A stretch of 64,000 nt of DNA from JAFAXD01 sp051985675 (GTDB lineage: Bacteria; Pseudomonadota; Alphaproteobacteria; Rhizobiales; Xanthobacteraceae), in contig JBPYFJ010000041.1 in the NCBI GenBank assembly GCA_051985675.1, positions 1 through 64,000 on the forward strand, given 5' to 3'. Under the pieces are notes generated by a model. The model searched no databases. It worked only from the letters and a program-made list of their open reading frames with translations, and had not been told where the DNA came from. The position numbers and the translations under genes were made by a program. The first letter of the stretch is position 1. Each line of letters begins with the position of its first letter. Shown piece after piece: positions 1 through 8,250 of the stretch.

Positions 1-262
1 CTTTGAGACGGCCAAACGCCATTCTTCGTCGCCTCATCATCCGTCATGGTCACGGGCATGATTGCGCGCCGTGCCAGATTAACGATGGAGGCGGCCCCGC
101 TGATAGCCTCCGCGCTACCGGGCTCTCCGCCCTTCCTTGTGTGATGGATGACAAGGATGGCGCAATCGAACCTGATGGCGAGCCTTTTGAGGTCGCGTAT
201 AACCAGCGACATAGCTGCATTGTCGTTAATATTGCCCCCGCCGCACAAAGCCAGATCTCTTT
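1..262 (-). pseudogene. AAA/RepA-like ATPase C-terminal fragment (runs off left edge)
   Basis: On the minus strand, from about 262 down to the window edge, one frame reads a coherent piece of a RecA/RepA-type AAA ATPase of the kind found in prophages and integrative elements. A CGGGNINDN stretch is followed by a hydrophobic strand and the IHHTRKGG motif typical of the sensor region of this family, then a block resembling SGAASIVNLARRA. A stop codon lies in this frame just upstream (within about 262-285), and the start and Walker A region are missing. The preceding 703-300 coding stretch is in a different frame, so this is not one intact gene. I read it as the tail of a degraded mobile-element gene. 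The part beyond the edge cannot be judged. Confidence 0.6.
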
Positions 263-299
263 GCGTCGCAATAGCACGTCATCGATGACGCGATGATAG

Positions 300-703
300 C
301 CGGGTTGACCATGGGGCGACTGGGCGGACGGAATTTGTACCCCCGACTTGTATCCGTGATGCTTCAGGGCGCCGGCGGGAAACGAACGGATCGACGACAC
401 GGCGATGACCGGCACGCCGGGCGAGCCCATGTAATGATGATCGGCGAACGTGACCTGCTTCAGGGTCAGGCGATAGTCATGCCACTCTGCCGGCGAAATC
501 TTCCGGCGCTCGACACCGTCAACGCAGCCCGATCCGGTAATCGCCCCGGCTTTCAGGGCCTCATGCAGCTCTTCCACGGCAGCTGACGCGATCGGGCGGT
601 GGATCGGCTGATCCGAGGGGTCGACGCGCGTCTCGACCCACGTCGCCGCCTGTGCGAGGGACCACGGCTCGACCGGTGTACGGCGCTGTTGACTGCCTGC
701 CAT
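300..703 (-). pseudogene. Fragment of hypothetical protein preceding the AAA-ATPase remnant
   Basis: An open frame starts at 703 and stays protein-like down to about 300. It includes an EPWSLAQAATWVETR segment, an EELHEAL helix and an EWHDYRL segment, which together look like the N-terminal part of unknown proteins found near phage-type genes in rhizobia (from general family memory, not a search). Below about 300 the frame continues but its composition no longer looks like protein, while the AAA-ATPase frame takes over. The simplest reading is a truncated gene fused out of frame to another truncated gene. I recognise no function. Confidence 0.4.
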
Positions 704-1112
704 AACCGACTCCGAATGCCGCGAACCGCATTACACGGCACAACTATCCGCGATACTCCAGTCGCTAGGAGAGGCAAAGCGGGCAGCCGATCCAGTTCGC
801 GCCGTCGAGAGGATCCGGCCTTCCATAGCCAGGCATCGATTGCGGCCTGGCGTTCATCGGATGGAAGCGGTGCGGCTTGACTCAGCCGGCTCATCGTCAC
901 AAAAAATCTGTTGGTATTGTCGTTGGTATCGCCCGCCCAAGCCGGACAAATTTGGTTGTCAGATCAAGATGTTGCGGGCGCTCTTCGAGTCCGGCCAGGG
1001 CACCAGCGACACGATGGTGTTGGACGTTGCCGCTGCCACATTTCGAAGGCCAGCTTGCGGCCACGTTCCCGGCGGCTGTGAGCGGGGTTTGCGAAGCCCC
1101 ACTGAGAAACAA

Positions 1113-2072
1113 ATGATTCTGCGACGATGCTTTGCATTTGTGGTTGTGCTGGTCGGTATCAACACCACGGCGTTGGCGGAGACCTGGCCGACTAGGCCGA
1201 TCAAGGCCTTCATTCCGTTCAGCGCCGGCAGTGCGACCGACGTGATCCCCCGCGTCGTGTTTGAAGAACTTTCAACGCAGCTCGGCCAGCCGATCGTCGT
1301 GGAGAATCGCGGCGGGGCCGGCGGCACGATCGGGGTGGGCGCGGTTGTTGCGGCGGCGCCGGACGGCTACACAATCCTGGCCAACTCCTCGGCGCATACG
1401 ATCGCGCCGTGGATCGTTCCAAACCTGCCCTACAATGTCGCGACCGACCTGCGCGCAGCCGTCGCACTCGGCAAGAACGCCAACGTGCTGGTGGTTTCGC
1501 CGAGTAAAGGCTGGCGCACGTTGCAGGACCTCGTCGCCGCGGCAAAGGCCAAGCCGGGTACCTTCAACTATGGTTCGGCCGGCGTCGGGACCGCGACCCA
1601 TGTCAGCGCCGAGCGGCTGCGGCTGAGCGCGAAATTCGAAGCGACCCACATCCCCTACAAGGGCGGACCGGAGGCGCTCGCCGACGTGCTGGCGGGACGC
1701 ATCGACTTCTACTACTGCCCGATCTCGACCGCGATCCCGCTTGTGCGCGACGGGCGCCTCCTGGCGCTCGCAGTCAGCACGTCGACCCGCGCGAACGCTT
1801 TGGCGGAGGTTCCAACATCGCTCGAAGCCGGCTACCCCGATTCCGACTACACGGTTTGGTACGGCGTGTTCATGCCAGCCAAAACCTCGCAGGCAATCGT
1901 TGACACTTTCTACGCCGCGACCGCGAAGGTGCTGCAATCGCCAATAACCCGCGCGAAGCTTACGCAGCTCGCGGTCGACCCAATGCCCCTGACGCCCGCG
2001 GAATTCGACCAGCGCGTGGCCGACGAGATCGTCGCAAACGGACGACTCATCAAGGCCGCCGGCATCAAATAA
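1113..2072 (+). CDS. TTT-family (Bug) periplasmic solute-binding protein
   Basis: A 319-residue extracytoplasmic receptor of the tripartite tricarboxylate transporter family. Residues 1-22 form a signal peptide (MILRRC, hydrophobic core, cleavage near ALA-E). The mature protein opens with the hallmark TWPTRPIKAFIPFSAGS and then has the ENRGGAGGTIG loop and the PDGYTIL segment, all typical of Bug proteins, which bind small carboxylates. The frame is open further upstream, but ATG 1113 is chosen because it directly precedes the signal peptide. No clear Shine-Dalgarno sequence is visible. The membrane subunits TctA and TctB are absent from the window, so this is an orphan receptor, as is common for this family. 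Ligand unknown. Confidence 0.9.
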   Translation: MILRRCFAFVVVLVGINTTALAETWPTRPIKAFIPFSAGSATDVIPRVVFEELSTQLGQPIVVENRGGAGGTIGVGAVVAAAPDGYTILANSSAHTIAPWIVPNLPYNVATDLRAAVALGKNANVLVVSPSKGWRTLQDLVAAAKAKPGTFNYGSAGVGTATHVSAERLRLSAKFEATHIPYKGGPEALADVLAGRIDFYYCPISTAIPLVRDGRLLALAVSTSTRANALAEVPTSLEAGYPDSDYTVWYGVFMPAKTSQAIVDTFYAATAKVLQSPITRAKLTQLAVDPMPLTPAEFDQRVADEIVANGRLIKAAGIK

Positions 2073-2086
2073 GTGCCTGTCTCCGC

Positions 2087-2398
2087 CTATTTGACGGCGG
2101 GATGGGCAAGAAGTCGATAGATGGTCTTCCAATCCTGCGCATAGCGCAGAATGAAAAATTGGGCGTCCTTCGCGTCACCCTCAAACCAAGACCGCAAGCC
2201 GGCGCCTACGCAGAGCTCGACTTCGTCTCGGACAACGAGCACGCAGCGCTCGCGTTCACCGCTGGCGAGCGGCAATTCTCGAAACGGCGCGCGCAGCTTT
2301 GAGCGATCGAAATCCGGAAACCGGACATCATTGCACTCGGCTATGACCTCGTGGCGCCCGTTGTGCCATCGGATTGCAACCAAGTAGCTTGTGGCCAT
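2087..2398 (-). CDS. Hypothetical protein (103 aa)
   Basis: A small soluble protein starting MATSYLVAIRW, convergent with the TTT receptor gene and ending 15 bp from it. The frame is open to 2494, but the region before the ATG at 2398 does not look like protein, so the internal start is preferred. The sequence is balanced in charge and has no signal peptide, transmembrane segment or motif I can name. It contains an aromatic-rich C-terminal part (SWFEGDAKDAQFFILRYAQDW). Codon usage matches the neighbours. Function unknown. Confidence 0.5.
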   Translation of the reverse strand: MATSYLVAIRWHNGRHEVIAECNDVRFPDFDRSKLRAPFRELPLASGERERCVLVVRDEVELCVGAGLRSWFEGDAKDAQFFILRYAQDWKTIYRLLAHPAVK

Positions 2399-2592
2399 TC
2401 GATCCGCCTTCTGATCGAACCGTGATGGTGAAGGAAGTTTGTCGCAAGTATTGCCGACACGCGTGTGACGGCGGCCCGCAGTGGGCGACTTCAATCCGCT
2501 CGGTTTGGGTGCTGGGTTGGCCGGCCGAATACTGATAACATGACTGAGCGCCGCGCCCTTTCGGGCGACACAACCTGCAACGGGAGGAGGCT

Positions 2593-2814
2593 ATGGCAAA
2601 GCGGCAAGCGCAGAGCGTCTACCGGATTGTTGACGTTGTCGGAGAGAGCAGCACGTCTTGGGAGGAAGCGGGCCGACGCGCCGTCGAAACAGCGGCAAGC
2701 TCGATACGTGATCTGCGTGTTGCTGAGGTGGTTAAGATGGATATGAAGATCGAAAACGGGAAGGTGACCGCGTTTCGAACCCGCGTTGCACTCTCATTCA
2801 AATACGAGACCTGA
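2593..2814 (+). CDS. Dodecin family flavin-binding protein
   Basis: A 73-residue protein of the dodecin fold, which assembles into hollow dodecamers that bind and buffer riboflavin, FMN or FAD. It shows the family layout: a VYRIVDVVGESSTSWEEAG opening, a central amphipathic helix, the RVAEVVKMDMKIENGKV strand pair and a terminal strand ending FKYET. The length is typical. A strong ribosome binding site, GGAGGAGG, sits just upstream of the ATG at 2593. The gene is monocistronic, followed by a palindromic spacer. A buffer of free flavin suits a genome stretch with several flavin-dependent monooxygenases, although that link is only inference. Confidence 0.92.
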   Translation: MAKRQAQSVYRIVDVVGESSTSWEEAGRRAVETAASSIRDLRVAEVVKMDMKIENGKVTAFRTRVALSFKYET

Positions 2815-2846
2815 TCGGATCGCGAGCGCGAGCGGCGGCGGATTCA

Positions 2847-2935
2847 TCAAAATTCGAAGCCGAATCAATCGCATCAATCGCTTCGTCGGCGCGGAATTCG
2901 CGAGGCCTCGCGAGATCTCAATCGCGAAATTTTGA
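2847..2935. repeat. Inverted-repeat spacer after dodecin gene
   Basis: TCAAAATTCG at 2847-2856 is complementary, with one bulge, to CGAAATTTTGA at 2925-2935. Between them lies a perfect 16-bp palindrome, TCGCGAGGCCTCGCGA, at 2898-2913. There is no T-tract on the plus strand, so an intrinsic terminator is not certain. The nested layout is like the other palindromic spacers of this window, but the sequence is different. Confidence 0.45.
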
Positions 2936-2944
2936 GTTTTGTCC

Positions 2945-2960
2945 TGTGAACCAGATCACA
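2945..2960. promoter_or_regulatory. Perfect CRP-type box TGTGA-N6-TCACA
   Basis: TGTGAACCAGATCACA is an exact match to the consensus half-sites bound by CRP-family regulators, with the correct six-base spacer. It lies 62 bp upstream of the GTG start of the small membrane protein at 3022, a normal distance for an activator site. The window also encodes a Crp/Fnr regulator (29949-30683) and two class III cyclases. Whether that regulator binds cAMP or this site is not shown by the sequence. Confidence 0.65.
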
Positions 2961-3021
2961 TCGCTATCTGGCCGGTGGGTTTTTGATACCAGGGGCCCCA
3001 GGCAAGCCGAGGAGGCCAGAT

Positions 3022-3180
3022 GTGACGATTGCGGCAAACCACAAGGATCGCTTGCTGCGTCCGCAAAGCCGGCATGCCGACGAAACGCCCTACGATATGG
3101 TGGTCGTCTGCCTCTGGTTCGTGTTCGGCGTTGCAGCGACCGCGCTCGTTTTGTGGCTTGCGCTGGGCGGGGAGCTTTAG
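3022..3180 (+). CDS. Small single-pass membrane protein (52 aa)
   Basis: A polar, positively charged N-terminus of about 25 residues (TIAANHKDRLLRPQSRHADE) is followed by one transmembrane helix of about 23 hydrophobic residues and the short tail GGEL. The start is GTG 3022, chosen because a strong GAGGAGG ribosome binding site lies about 7 bases upstream; the earlier ATG at 2983 in the same frame has none. The CRP-type box at 2945-2960 suggests cAMP- or Fnr-type control. The stop codon is followed by AGAGAGCTTTTTT, possibly a weak terminator. The family is not recognised. Confidence 0.6.
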   Translation: MTIAANHKDRLLRPQSRHADETPYDMVVVCLWFVFGVAATALVLWLALGGEL

Positions 3181-3204
3181 AGAGCTTTTTTAGCCAACGC
3201 AGCG

Positions 3205-4734
3205 CTATTCTACAAACGTCAAGGGGCGTGCGACCGCTTCGAGCGGTCGGCGTTCGGCTGCCACCCCAAACAGGGCTTGGACGACGGCAGCCGCAATCAT
3301 CAGCAGCGCTCCAATCAGATAGCCGACAAAAACGCTGGTGCGAGAACCGGTGTCGATTAACGCGCCGAACAGCCAAGGGCCGACAATGCCGCCGACACCG
3401 GTGCCAACCGCGTAGAAGAACGCGATAGTCAGCGCGCGGATCTCCAGCGGGAAAATCTCGCTCACCGTCAGGTAGGCCGAGCTTGCGGCTGCCGAGGCAA
3501 AGAAGAAAACAACCACCCACCCTATGGTGAGGGTCAGGGCGGACACGAGGTCGTGGCTGAACAGATAACCGATGCCGGCAAGGAGCAGGCCGGAGATCGC
3601 GTATGTCATCGCAATCATCGGTTTGCGTCCGACGGTGTCGAACAGAGGCCCGAGCAGCAACGGTCCGATGAAATTGCCGATCGCAAACGGCAGCACGTAC
3701 CAGCCGACGTGCTCCGGCGCAACACCGTAAAAATCTGTCAAGATCAAAGCGTACGTGAAGAATATCGCGTTGTAGAAAAATGCCTGCGCGGCCATCAGCG
3801 CGAGACCGACTAGGGTGCGCCCGCGATACGTTTGAAAAAGCGTGCGCGCCACCTCGCGCAATGGCGTGGCGCGGCGCACGTGCAACCGCACTGACCGGAG
3901 ATTGTCGGCATCAACTTTTACCCCGCGGATGCGGAGGCGCTCTTGGATTTCGACGACCACCGCGCGTGCGCGCTCGCTGTAGCCGTGCATCAGCAACCAG
4001 CGCGGACTTTCCGGCAGCCACAAGCGCATGAAGATGACGACGAGACCGAGGCTGGCGCCAATAAAAAACGCGAGCCGCCAACCGAGTTCGGGGTCGACGA
4101 CCATCGGATCGAGAAGAACGAGCGAGCCCGCCGCGCCAAGCGCGGCCCCGAGCCAGTAGCTGCCGTTGATGGCGAGATCGGTCCGGCCGCGATAGCGCGC
4201 CGGAATGAGTTCCTGAATGGCCGAATTGATCGCCGCATATTCGCCCCCAATCCCGGCCCCGGCAAAAAATCGAAACAGCGCAAAACTCGGCAAGTTCCAG
4301 GAAAACGCGGTTGCAGCGCTCGCGATGAAATACACGGCGAGGGTGATGAAGAAGAGCTTCTTGCGTCCCAATCGATCAGTCAGCCATCCGAACAGCAATG
4401 CCCCTGACACCGCGCCCGCTAGATACATGCTGCTCACAAATCCGACGTCGGTATTACTGAAGTGCAGAACGGGGCTCTGCTTGAGCGCCCCCGCGAGCGA
4501 CCCAGCGAGCGTGACCTCGAGCCCGTCCAGAATCCAGGTCACGCCGAGAGCCGTCACGACCAACGTGTGAAATGAGCCCCACGGAAGCCGGTCCAAACGG
4601 GCCGGAACATCACTCTCGATGATTTCGCCCACCGATCCAGGCGTGCGCGCGGGACTTGTGGGCTGCCCATCCGCGAGGGGTGCACCGGTCGGCGATGGCG
4701 AAGAGTTTGGTCGAGTGCGCGAACGACCAAGCAT
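3205..4734 (-). CDS. MFS transporter, sugar/metabolite:H+ symporter type
   Basis: An inner-membrane carrier of about 509 residues with twelve predicted transmembrane segments. It has the major-facilitator signatures: WILDGLEV in helix 1, GWLTDRLGRKKLFF in the helix 2-3 loop, an RFFAGAGIGGEYAAINSAIQE-type segment in helix 4, and a second LFDTVGRKPM motif after helix 8. This pattern fits the group containing sugar and aromatic-acid or metabolite symporters with a long N-terminal cytosolic tail. The start is uncertain. The frame is open to 4872; the ATG at 4734 is taken because the upstream part is Arg-rich and not protein-like, but no good ribosome binding site marks it. Substrate unknown. Confidence 0.85.
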   Translation of the reverse strand: MLGRSRTRPNSSPSPTGAPLADGQPTSPARTPGSVGEIIESDVPARLDRLPWGSFHTLVVTALGVTWILDGLEVTLAGSLAGALKQSPVLHFSNTDVGFVSSMYLAGAVSGALLFGWLTDRLGRKKLFFITLAVYFIASAATAFSWNLPSFALFRFFAGAGIGGEYAAINSAIQELIPARYRGRTDLAINGSYWLGAALGAAGSLVLLDPMVVDPELGWRLAFFIGASLGLVVIFMRLWLPESPRWLLMHGYSERARAVVVEIQERLRIRGVKVDADNLRSVRLHVRRATPLREVARTLFQTYRGRTLVGLALMAAQAFFYNAIFFTYALILTDFYGVAPEHVGWYVLPFAIGNFIGPLLLGPLFDTVGRKPMIAMTYAISGLLLAGIGYLFSHDLVSALTLTIGWVVVFFFASAAASSAYLTVSEIFPLEIRALTIAFFYAVGTGVGGIVGPWLFGALIDTGSRTSVFVGYLIGALLMIAAAVVQALFGVAAERRPLEAVARPLTFVE

Positions 4735-4879
4735 CTGAAAATCGTCCCCTGCCCATTGCGTCTGCACGCTCGTGTCCAAGCCTCGAGCGGGAAAACGCCG
4801 TCCCATGCCATTCGTTCCGAGGCGCACCCTTGCTCGCGGCCGGATTGGCAGATTCTCCTGCTTCCAGCACAACTAAGCT

Positions 4880-5185
4880 TCAAATCACGTCCGGCACGAC
4901 GGCGCCTCGGGGCAGAAACCTGCTCAGCGCCCTGAACAGCTTCGGGTCGCGCATGGGAATGTCCAGCATGTCGGCCGGACGGTCGCGCCCGCTTGGATCG
5001 CGGCGCCAATCCTGCGGAAAGAGCGCGACCGACGAAGAGGACAAAGCCCTAGGTTTTGGTACAGGCACTCCATTGAGGACGCAGCTTAGCGCGCCGCAGA
5101 GGTCCACGCCAAACAATGCCCCGAGATGCACGATCTGCGTCGCGCGCGGATTGAACTCCAGGAAGTAGGGCTTGTCCGCGGATTC
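4880..5185 (-). pseudogene. ATP-grasp protein C-terminal fragment
   Basis: On the minus strand, from about 5185 to the stop at 4880, the translation contains FLEFNPRATQIVHLG, the metal- and ATP-binding end of an ATP-grasp domain (E-x-NPR motif), followed by a plausible C-terminal tail. The rest of the ATP-grasp fold, about 250 residues, is missing. Just upstream the sequence belongs instead to a heptose-kinase fragment on the other strand. The fragment is therefore a truncated gene cut at a recombination junction near 5180-5190. ATP-grasp enzymes of this type often modify surface sugars or peptides, but the original substrate cannot be told. Confidence 0.6.
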
Positions 5186-5371
5186 GAACTCGGCTTGAGG
5201 AACGGCGCGGCGGCCGGTAAGGTGTCGGGCGCTGGCCGCGGGGGGTTCGTCATGTTCATGGCCGACCCCGGGCAGTGGCATCGATTGGTCACGGCCATGA
5301 ACGACGGCGGGATCGTGGCCCCCGGTGAATTCACCGAGGGCGGCGCCGAGGCGTGGATTAGCTCCCGCTGA
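5180..5371 (+). pseudogene. Heptose-7-phosphate kinase (HddA-like) C-terminal fragment
   Basis: From about 5180 to the stop at 5371 the plus strand reads AAAGKVSGAGRGGFVMF followed by about 45 residues ending GGAEAWISSR. This is the C-terminal GHMP-kinase motif (K-x-SGAGGGGF-type) and tail of D-glycero-D-manno-heptose 7-phosphate kinases. The N-terminal two thirds are missing, replaced by DNA that encodes an ATP-grasp fragment on the opposite strand. The gene directly downstream encodes the next enzymes of the same pathway, which supports the identification. One residue of the usual SGAGGGGF is changed (SGAGRGGF). Non-functional remnant. Confidence 0.6.
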
Positions 5372-5411
5372 TCATCGAAGATCCGCTTATTTCCACGAAA
5401 GTCGTTAGTCG

Positions 5412-6653
5412 ATGCCGGAACCGATCCGTCAGGCCTGCATTCTTGTCGGGGAAATGGGCACCCGCCTCGACGATATTACGTGCGCCGTTCCAGAGCCGTT
5501 GCTCGAGATCGCCCCCGACATCTCGCTCCTGGATATTGTCATTGAGCAAATCGCCCGTCAGGGCTTCACTGACGTGCTCTTGCTTGCTGGGTACCTCGGC
5601 CACCTCGTCCGTGAGCGATATGAAGGCCGGACGTTTGGACCTGCGCAGGTTCGAGTGTTGGTTGAGCCTGAGCCGCGGGGGACTGGCGGCGCGCTCGCTT
5701 ACGCGCGCGACGTCATCGCGCCGCGATTTCTGTTGCTCAAAGGCGATTCTTTCTTCGACATCAACATACGAGCATTGGCAGCCGAAGCTACGGACATCGA
5801 CGGAGTAATTGCCCTGCGCTGCGTTTCCGATTCCTCGCGTTATAGAACCGTTGAGCTTCAGGGGAGCCGCATCGTTCGCTTTCGTGAGAAAGCGTCGGAA
5901 GTCACTGGGCCCGCCCTGATCAACACAGGGGTTTACGCTCTCGACGCCTGCGTCCTTGATCGCATCCACACCCTGCCCTGTTCGATTGAACGTGATGTCT
6001 TTCCCGCCCTCGCTCAAGAAGGCCGCCTCGCCGGCCACGTCCGGAAGGGCTATTTCCTCGACATTGGACTACCAGAAACTCTGGAGCGTGGCCGGCACGA
6101 GTTGCTTGCCCTTCGCCGCCGGCCGGCGGCGTTTTTCGATCGCGACGGCGTCCTCAACGTGGACCGCAACTACGTCCATCGTCCCGAACAGGTTGAGTGG
6201 ATACCGGGGGCGATCGAGTGCGTTCGTCGACTGAATGATCTCGGTTATCGCGTGGTCGTGGTGACGAACCAGGCCGGCGTGGCCCATGGGTACTACGGCG
6301 AGGACACCGTCCACACGCTGCACGCCTGGATGAGCGATCGATTGGCAGTACATGGTGCCTTTGTCGACGCCTTCTATTACTCCCCCTACCATCCCGAGGC
6401 ACGCATCGAGAAATTCCGCCGTACCCATGTTGACCGCAAGCCCGGCCCGGGGATGATCTTGCGAGCGCTTTCGGATCTTGACATCGACAAGAACCGCAGC
6501 TTTCTCATCGGCGACAAGGAGAGCGACATCGCGGCGGCGCAGAGCGCCGGCATACCGGGGTTCCTGTTCACGGGGGGAAACCTGAACGAATTTTTGGATA
6601 AGTGTCTGCCGGCCGCATCGGACAGTACGGGCAGCGACTCTTGCGCGTGCTGA
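5412..6653 (+). CDS. Bifunctional sugar nucleotidyltransferase / heptose-bisphosphate phosphatase (HddC-GmhB fusion)
   Basis: A 413-residue two-domain protein. Residues about 8-230 form a nucleotidyltransferase fold like heptose 1-phosphate guanylyltransferases (RGTGGAL, LKGDSFFDIN, a PALINTGVYAL segment). Residues about 238-400 form a HAD phosphatase of the GmhB type: FFDRDGVLN with both catalytic aspartates, the VVVTNQAGVAHG motif, DRKPGPGMI and the metal-binding IGDKESDI. Together they would dephosphorylate heptose 1,7-bisphosphate and activate it as GDP-heptose for surface glycans. The phosphatase motifs look intact. In the transferase the glycine loop reads VGEMGTRL rather than GGxGTRL, and the PKP motif reads PEP, losing the catalytic lysine, so that half may be inactive. 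The gene lies 40 bp after an HddA-like fragment. Confidence 0.85.
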   Translation: MPEPIRQACILVGEMGTRLDDITCAVPEPLLEIAPDISLLDIVIEQIARQGFTDVLLLAGYLGHLVRERYEGRTFGPAQVRVLVEPEPRGTGGALAYARDVIAPRFLLLKGDSFFDINIRALAAEATDIDGVIALRCVSDSSRYRTVELQGSRIVRFREKASEVTGPALINTGVYALDACVLDRIHTLPCSIERDVFPALAQEGRLAGHVRKGYFLDIGLPETLERGRHELLALRRRPAAFFDRDGVLNVDRNYVHRPEQVEWIPGAIECVRRLNDLGYRVVVVTNQAGVAHGYYGEDTVHTLHAWMSDRLAVHGAFVDAFYYSPYHPEARIEKFRRTHVDRKPGPGMILRALSDLDIDKNRSFLIGDKESDIAAAQSAGIPGFLFTGGNLNEFLDKCLPAASDSTGSDSCAC

Positions 6654-6793
6654 TCGCGACGCTTCGCTGGACTTTGTTCTGCGGCGAGCCCGCCGCCAAG
6701 GGCAAGCGCCGAGGCGTGGCAGGCCTCGGACGTAGGCGACCCCGCGCTGTTATCCACGATATAATCCTCCCGATGTCGTAGCGGATTACGTGT

Positions 6794-7900
6794 ATGTCCA
6801 TCGGTCTTGAAGCGCGCCCAAAGACGATCGAGTTTGCCGTCATCGTCCCGTGTTTCAACGAACGAAACAATGTTGAAATCCTGGTCAACAAACTTGAGCA
6901 CGCGCTTGCGGGCATCGAGTGGGAAGTCATTTTTGTTGACGACGATTCGCCGGACGGTACCGCCCGCGCCGCCCGCGACGTTGCCCTCGTCAATCCACGC
7001 GTGCGCTGTATACAACGCATCGGCCGGCGCGGGCTCGCCACCGCCGTCATCGAAGGTATGCTCGCCACCAGCGCGCCATACCTCGCGGTCATCGACGGCG
7101 ATCTGCAGCACGACGAGCGCCTCCTGCCTGAGATGCTGAAGGCCCTCAAAGCCGAGAGGCTCGACCTGGTCATTGGAAGCCGCTACATCGCGGGGGGCGC
7201 AGTCGGCGAATGGGACCGTAGCCGCGTTGCCATGAGCAGCCTGGCTACGCGATTGGCGCGGTTGGTGGTGCGGGAACCGCTCTCGGACCCGATGAGCGGC
7301 TTTTTCGTCATCGCGCGGCCGGCGTTCGAACGCACTGTTCGTCGCCTGTCGGGTCAGGGATTCAAGATCCTCCTGGATTTGTTTGCGTCGACCTCGCAGC
7401 CGTTTCGTTTCCGGGAGTTGCCGTATAGGTTCCGCGAACGGCAGCATGGCGAGAGCAAGCTCGATAGCCTTGCCATATGGGAATACGTCATGTTGCTGCT
7501 CGATAAGCTGATCGGGTGGCTGGTCCCGGTCAGGCTGATCATGTTTGCTGCTGTCGGTGCGAGCGGCGTTGTCGTCCATCTGGTCACGCTGCGTCTTGCG
7601 ATGATCGTCATGGACTTCACGCCGGCTCAGGCGGCGGCGACCGCGGTTGCCATCACCAGCAACTTCATCGCCAACAATATTCTGACCTACCGCGATCGAC
7701 GGCTGCGCGGCGCCAAGTTTTTTGTAGGACTGCTATCGTTCTTCGCCATCTGTAGCGTCGGTGCTGTCGCCAACGTTGGCATTGCAAGCGCAGTGTTCCA
7801 GCGGCAACATGTTTGGTGGCTGTCAGGGCTTGCCGGAATCGCTGTCGGTCTCGTGTGGAACTATGCAATTTCGTCGGTCTATACTTGGCGCCGGACTTGA
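6794..7900 (+). CDS. GT2 glycosyltransferase (dolichyl-phosphate-mannose-synthase-like) with GtrA membrane domain
   Basis: A 368-residue membrane-bound glycosyltransferase. The N-terminal GT-A domain (residues 12-235) shows FAVIVPCFNERNNVE, the nucleotide-binding VDDDSPDG, the metal-binding DGDLQHD near residue 102, the DPMSGFFV segment and the GESKL basic motif, as in polyprenyl-phosphate glycosyltransferases. Residues about 245-365 form a four-helix GtrA-like domain ending VWNYAISSVYTWRR. Such proteins load a sugar onto undecaprenyl phosphate at the inner membrane and pass it across for glycan or lipid decoration. The gene is complete, between a damaged heptose-activation gene and a glycosyltransferase remnant, so it may be a survivor of a surface-polysaccharide cluster. 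Confidence 0.9.
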   Translation: MSIGLEARPKTIEFAVIVPCFNERNNVEILVNKLEHALAGIEWEVIFVDDDSPDGTARAARDVALVNPRVRCIQRIGRRGLATAVIEGMLATSAPYLAVIDGDLQHDERLLPEMLKALKAERLDLVIGSRYIAGGAVGEWDRSRVAMSSLATRLARLVVREPLSDPMSGFFVIARPAFERTVRRLSGQGFKILLDLFASTSQPFRFRELPYRFRERQHGESKLDSLAIWEYVMLLLDKLIGWLVPVRLIMFAAVGASGVVVHLVTLRLAMIVMDFTPAQAAATAVAITSNFIANNILTYRDRRLRGAKFFVGLLSFFAICSVGAVANVGIASAVFQRQHVWWLSGLAGIAVGLVWNYAISSVYTWRRT

Positions 7901-7992
7901 GGCACTTTCTTTCAATGAGTGACGGGCACGTCTGAATTGAAGAGTGGAGAGACGTTGCGACGAGCGCTCCCGCTCGCTGAGGACAAAGCGCG

Positions 7993-8250
7993 ATGGCCCC
8001 GCGACTGAGCGTCGTCATCCCGGTTAAAATTGCCTGCCCTATATGCCTACCGCGGCCGATAGCATACGAAAGCAACGGCTCGACCGTCGAGATTGTTGTG
8101 ATCGACGATCAGTCAACCGACGGTCTCGATCGCTGGCTGGCGCAAGAGTCCAAACGCGACGCTCGTTTGAAGTGGCTGCTCGGCCCGAGTGGGTGTTGCG
8201 GCGGCGCGCAATGCTGGCCTCGCCGCGTTCAACGCGCCGGGCCCGGGAGA
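7993..8250 (+). pseudogene. Frameshifted GT2 glycosyltransferase N-terminal fragment
   Basis: Pieces of a family 2 glycosyltransferase appear in three successive frames: APRLSVVIPV (from 7993), then MPTAADSIRKQ in another frame (about 8043-8080), then VEIVVIDDQSTDG and about 30 further residues back in the first frame, then GVAAARNAGLAAFNAPG in a third frame (to about 8245). Read together these give the normal order of the GT2 N-terminus: first strand, helix, VDDGSTDG motif and the ARN-G loop. At least three frameshifts and the missing C-terminal half make it a pseudogene. Confidence 0.7.

Noticed and set aside
840..1112. Upstream extension of the TTT receptor frame (91 codons)
   Set aside because: Not protein-like and it would place the signal peptide internally; ATG 1113 is preferred.
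3172..3191. Intrinsic terminator after the 52-residue membrane gene
   Set aside because: The stem is only 4-5 bp with a short loop despite the following six Ts; noted in the gene entry but not called separately.
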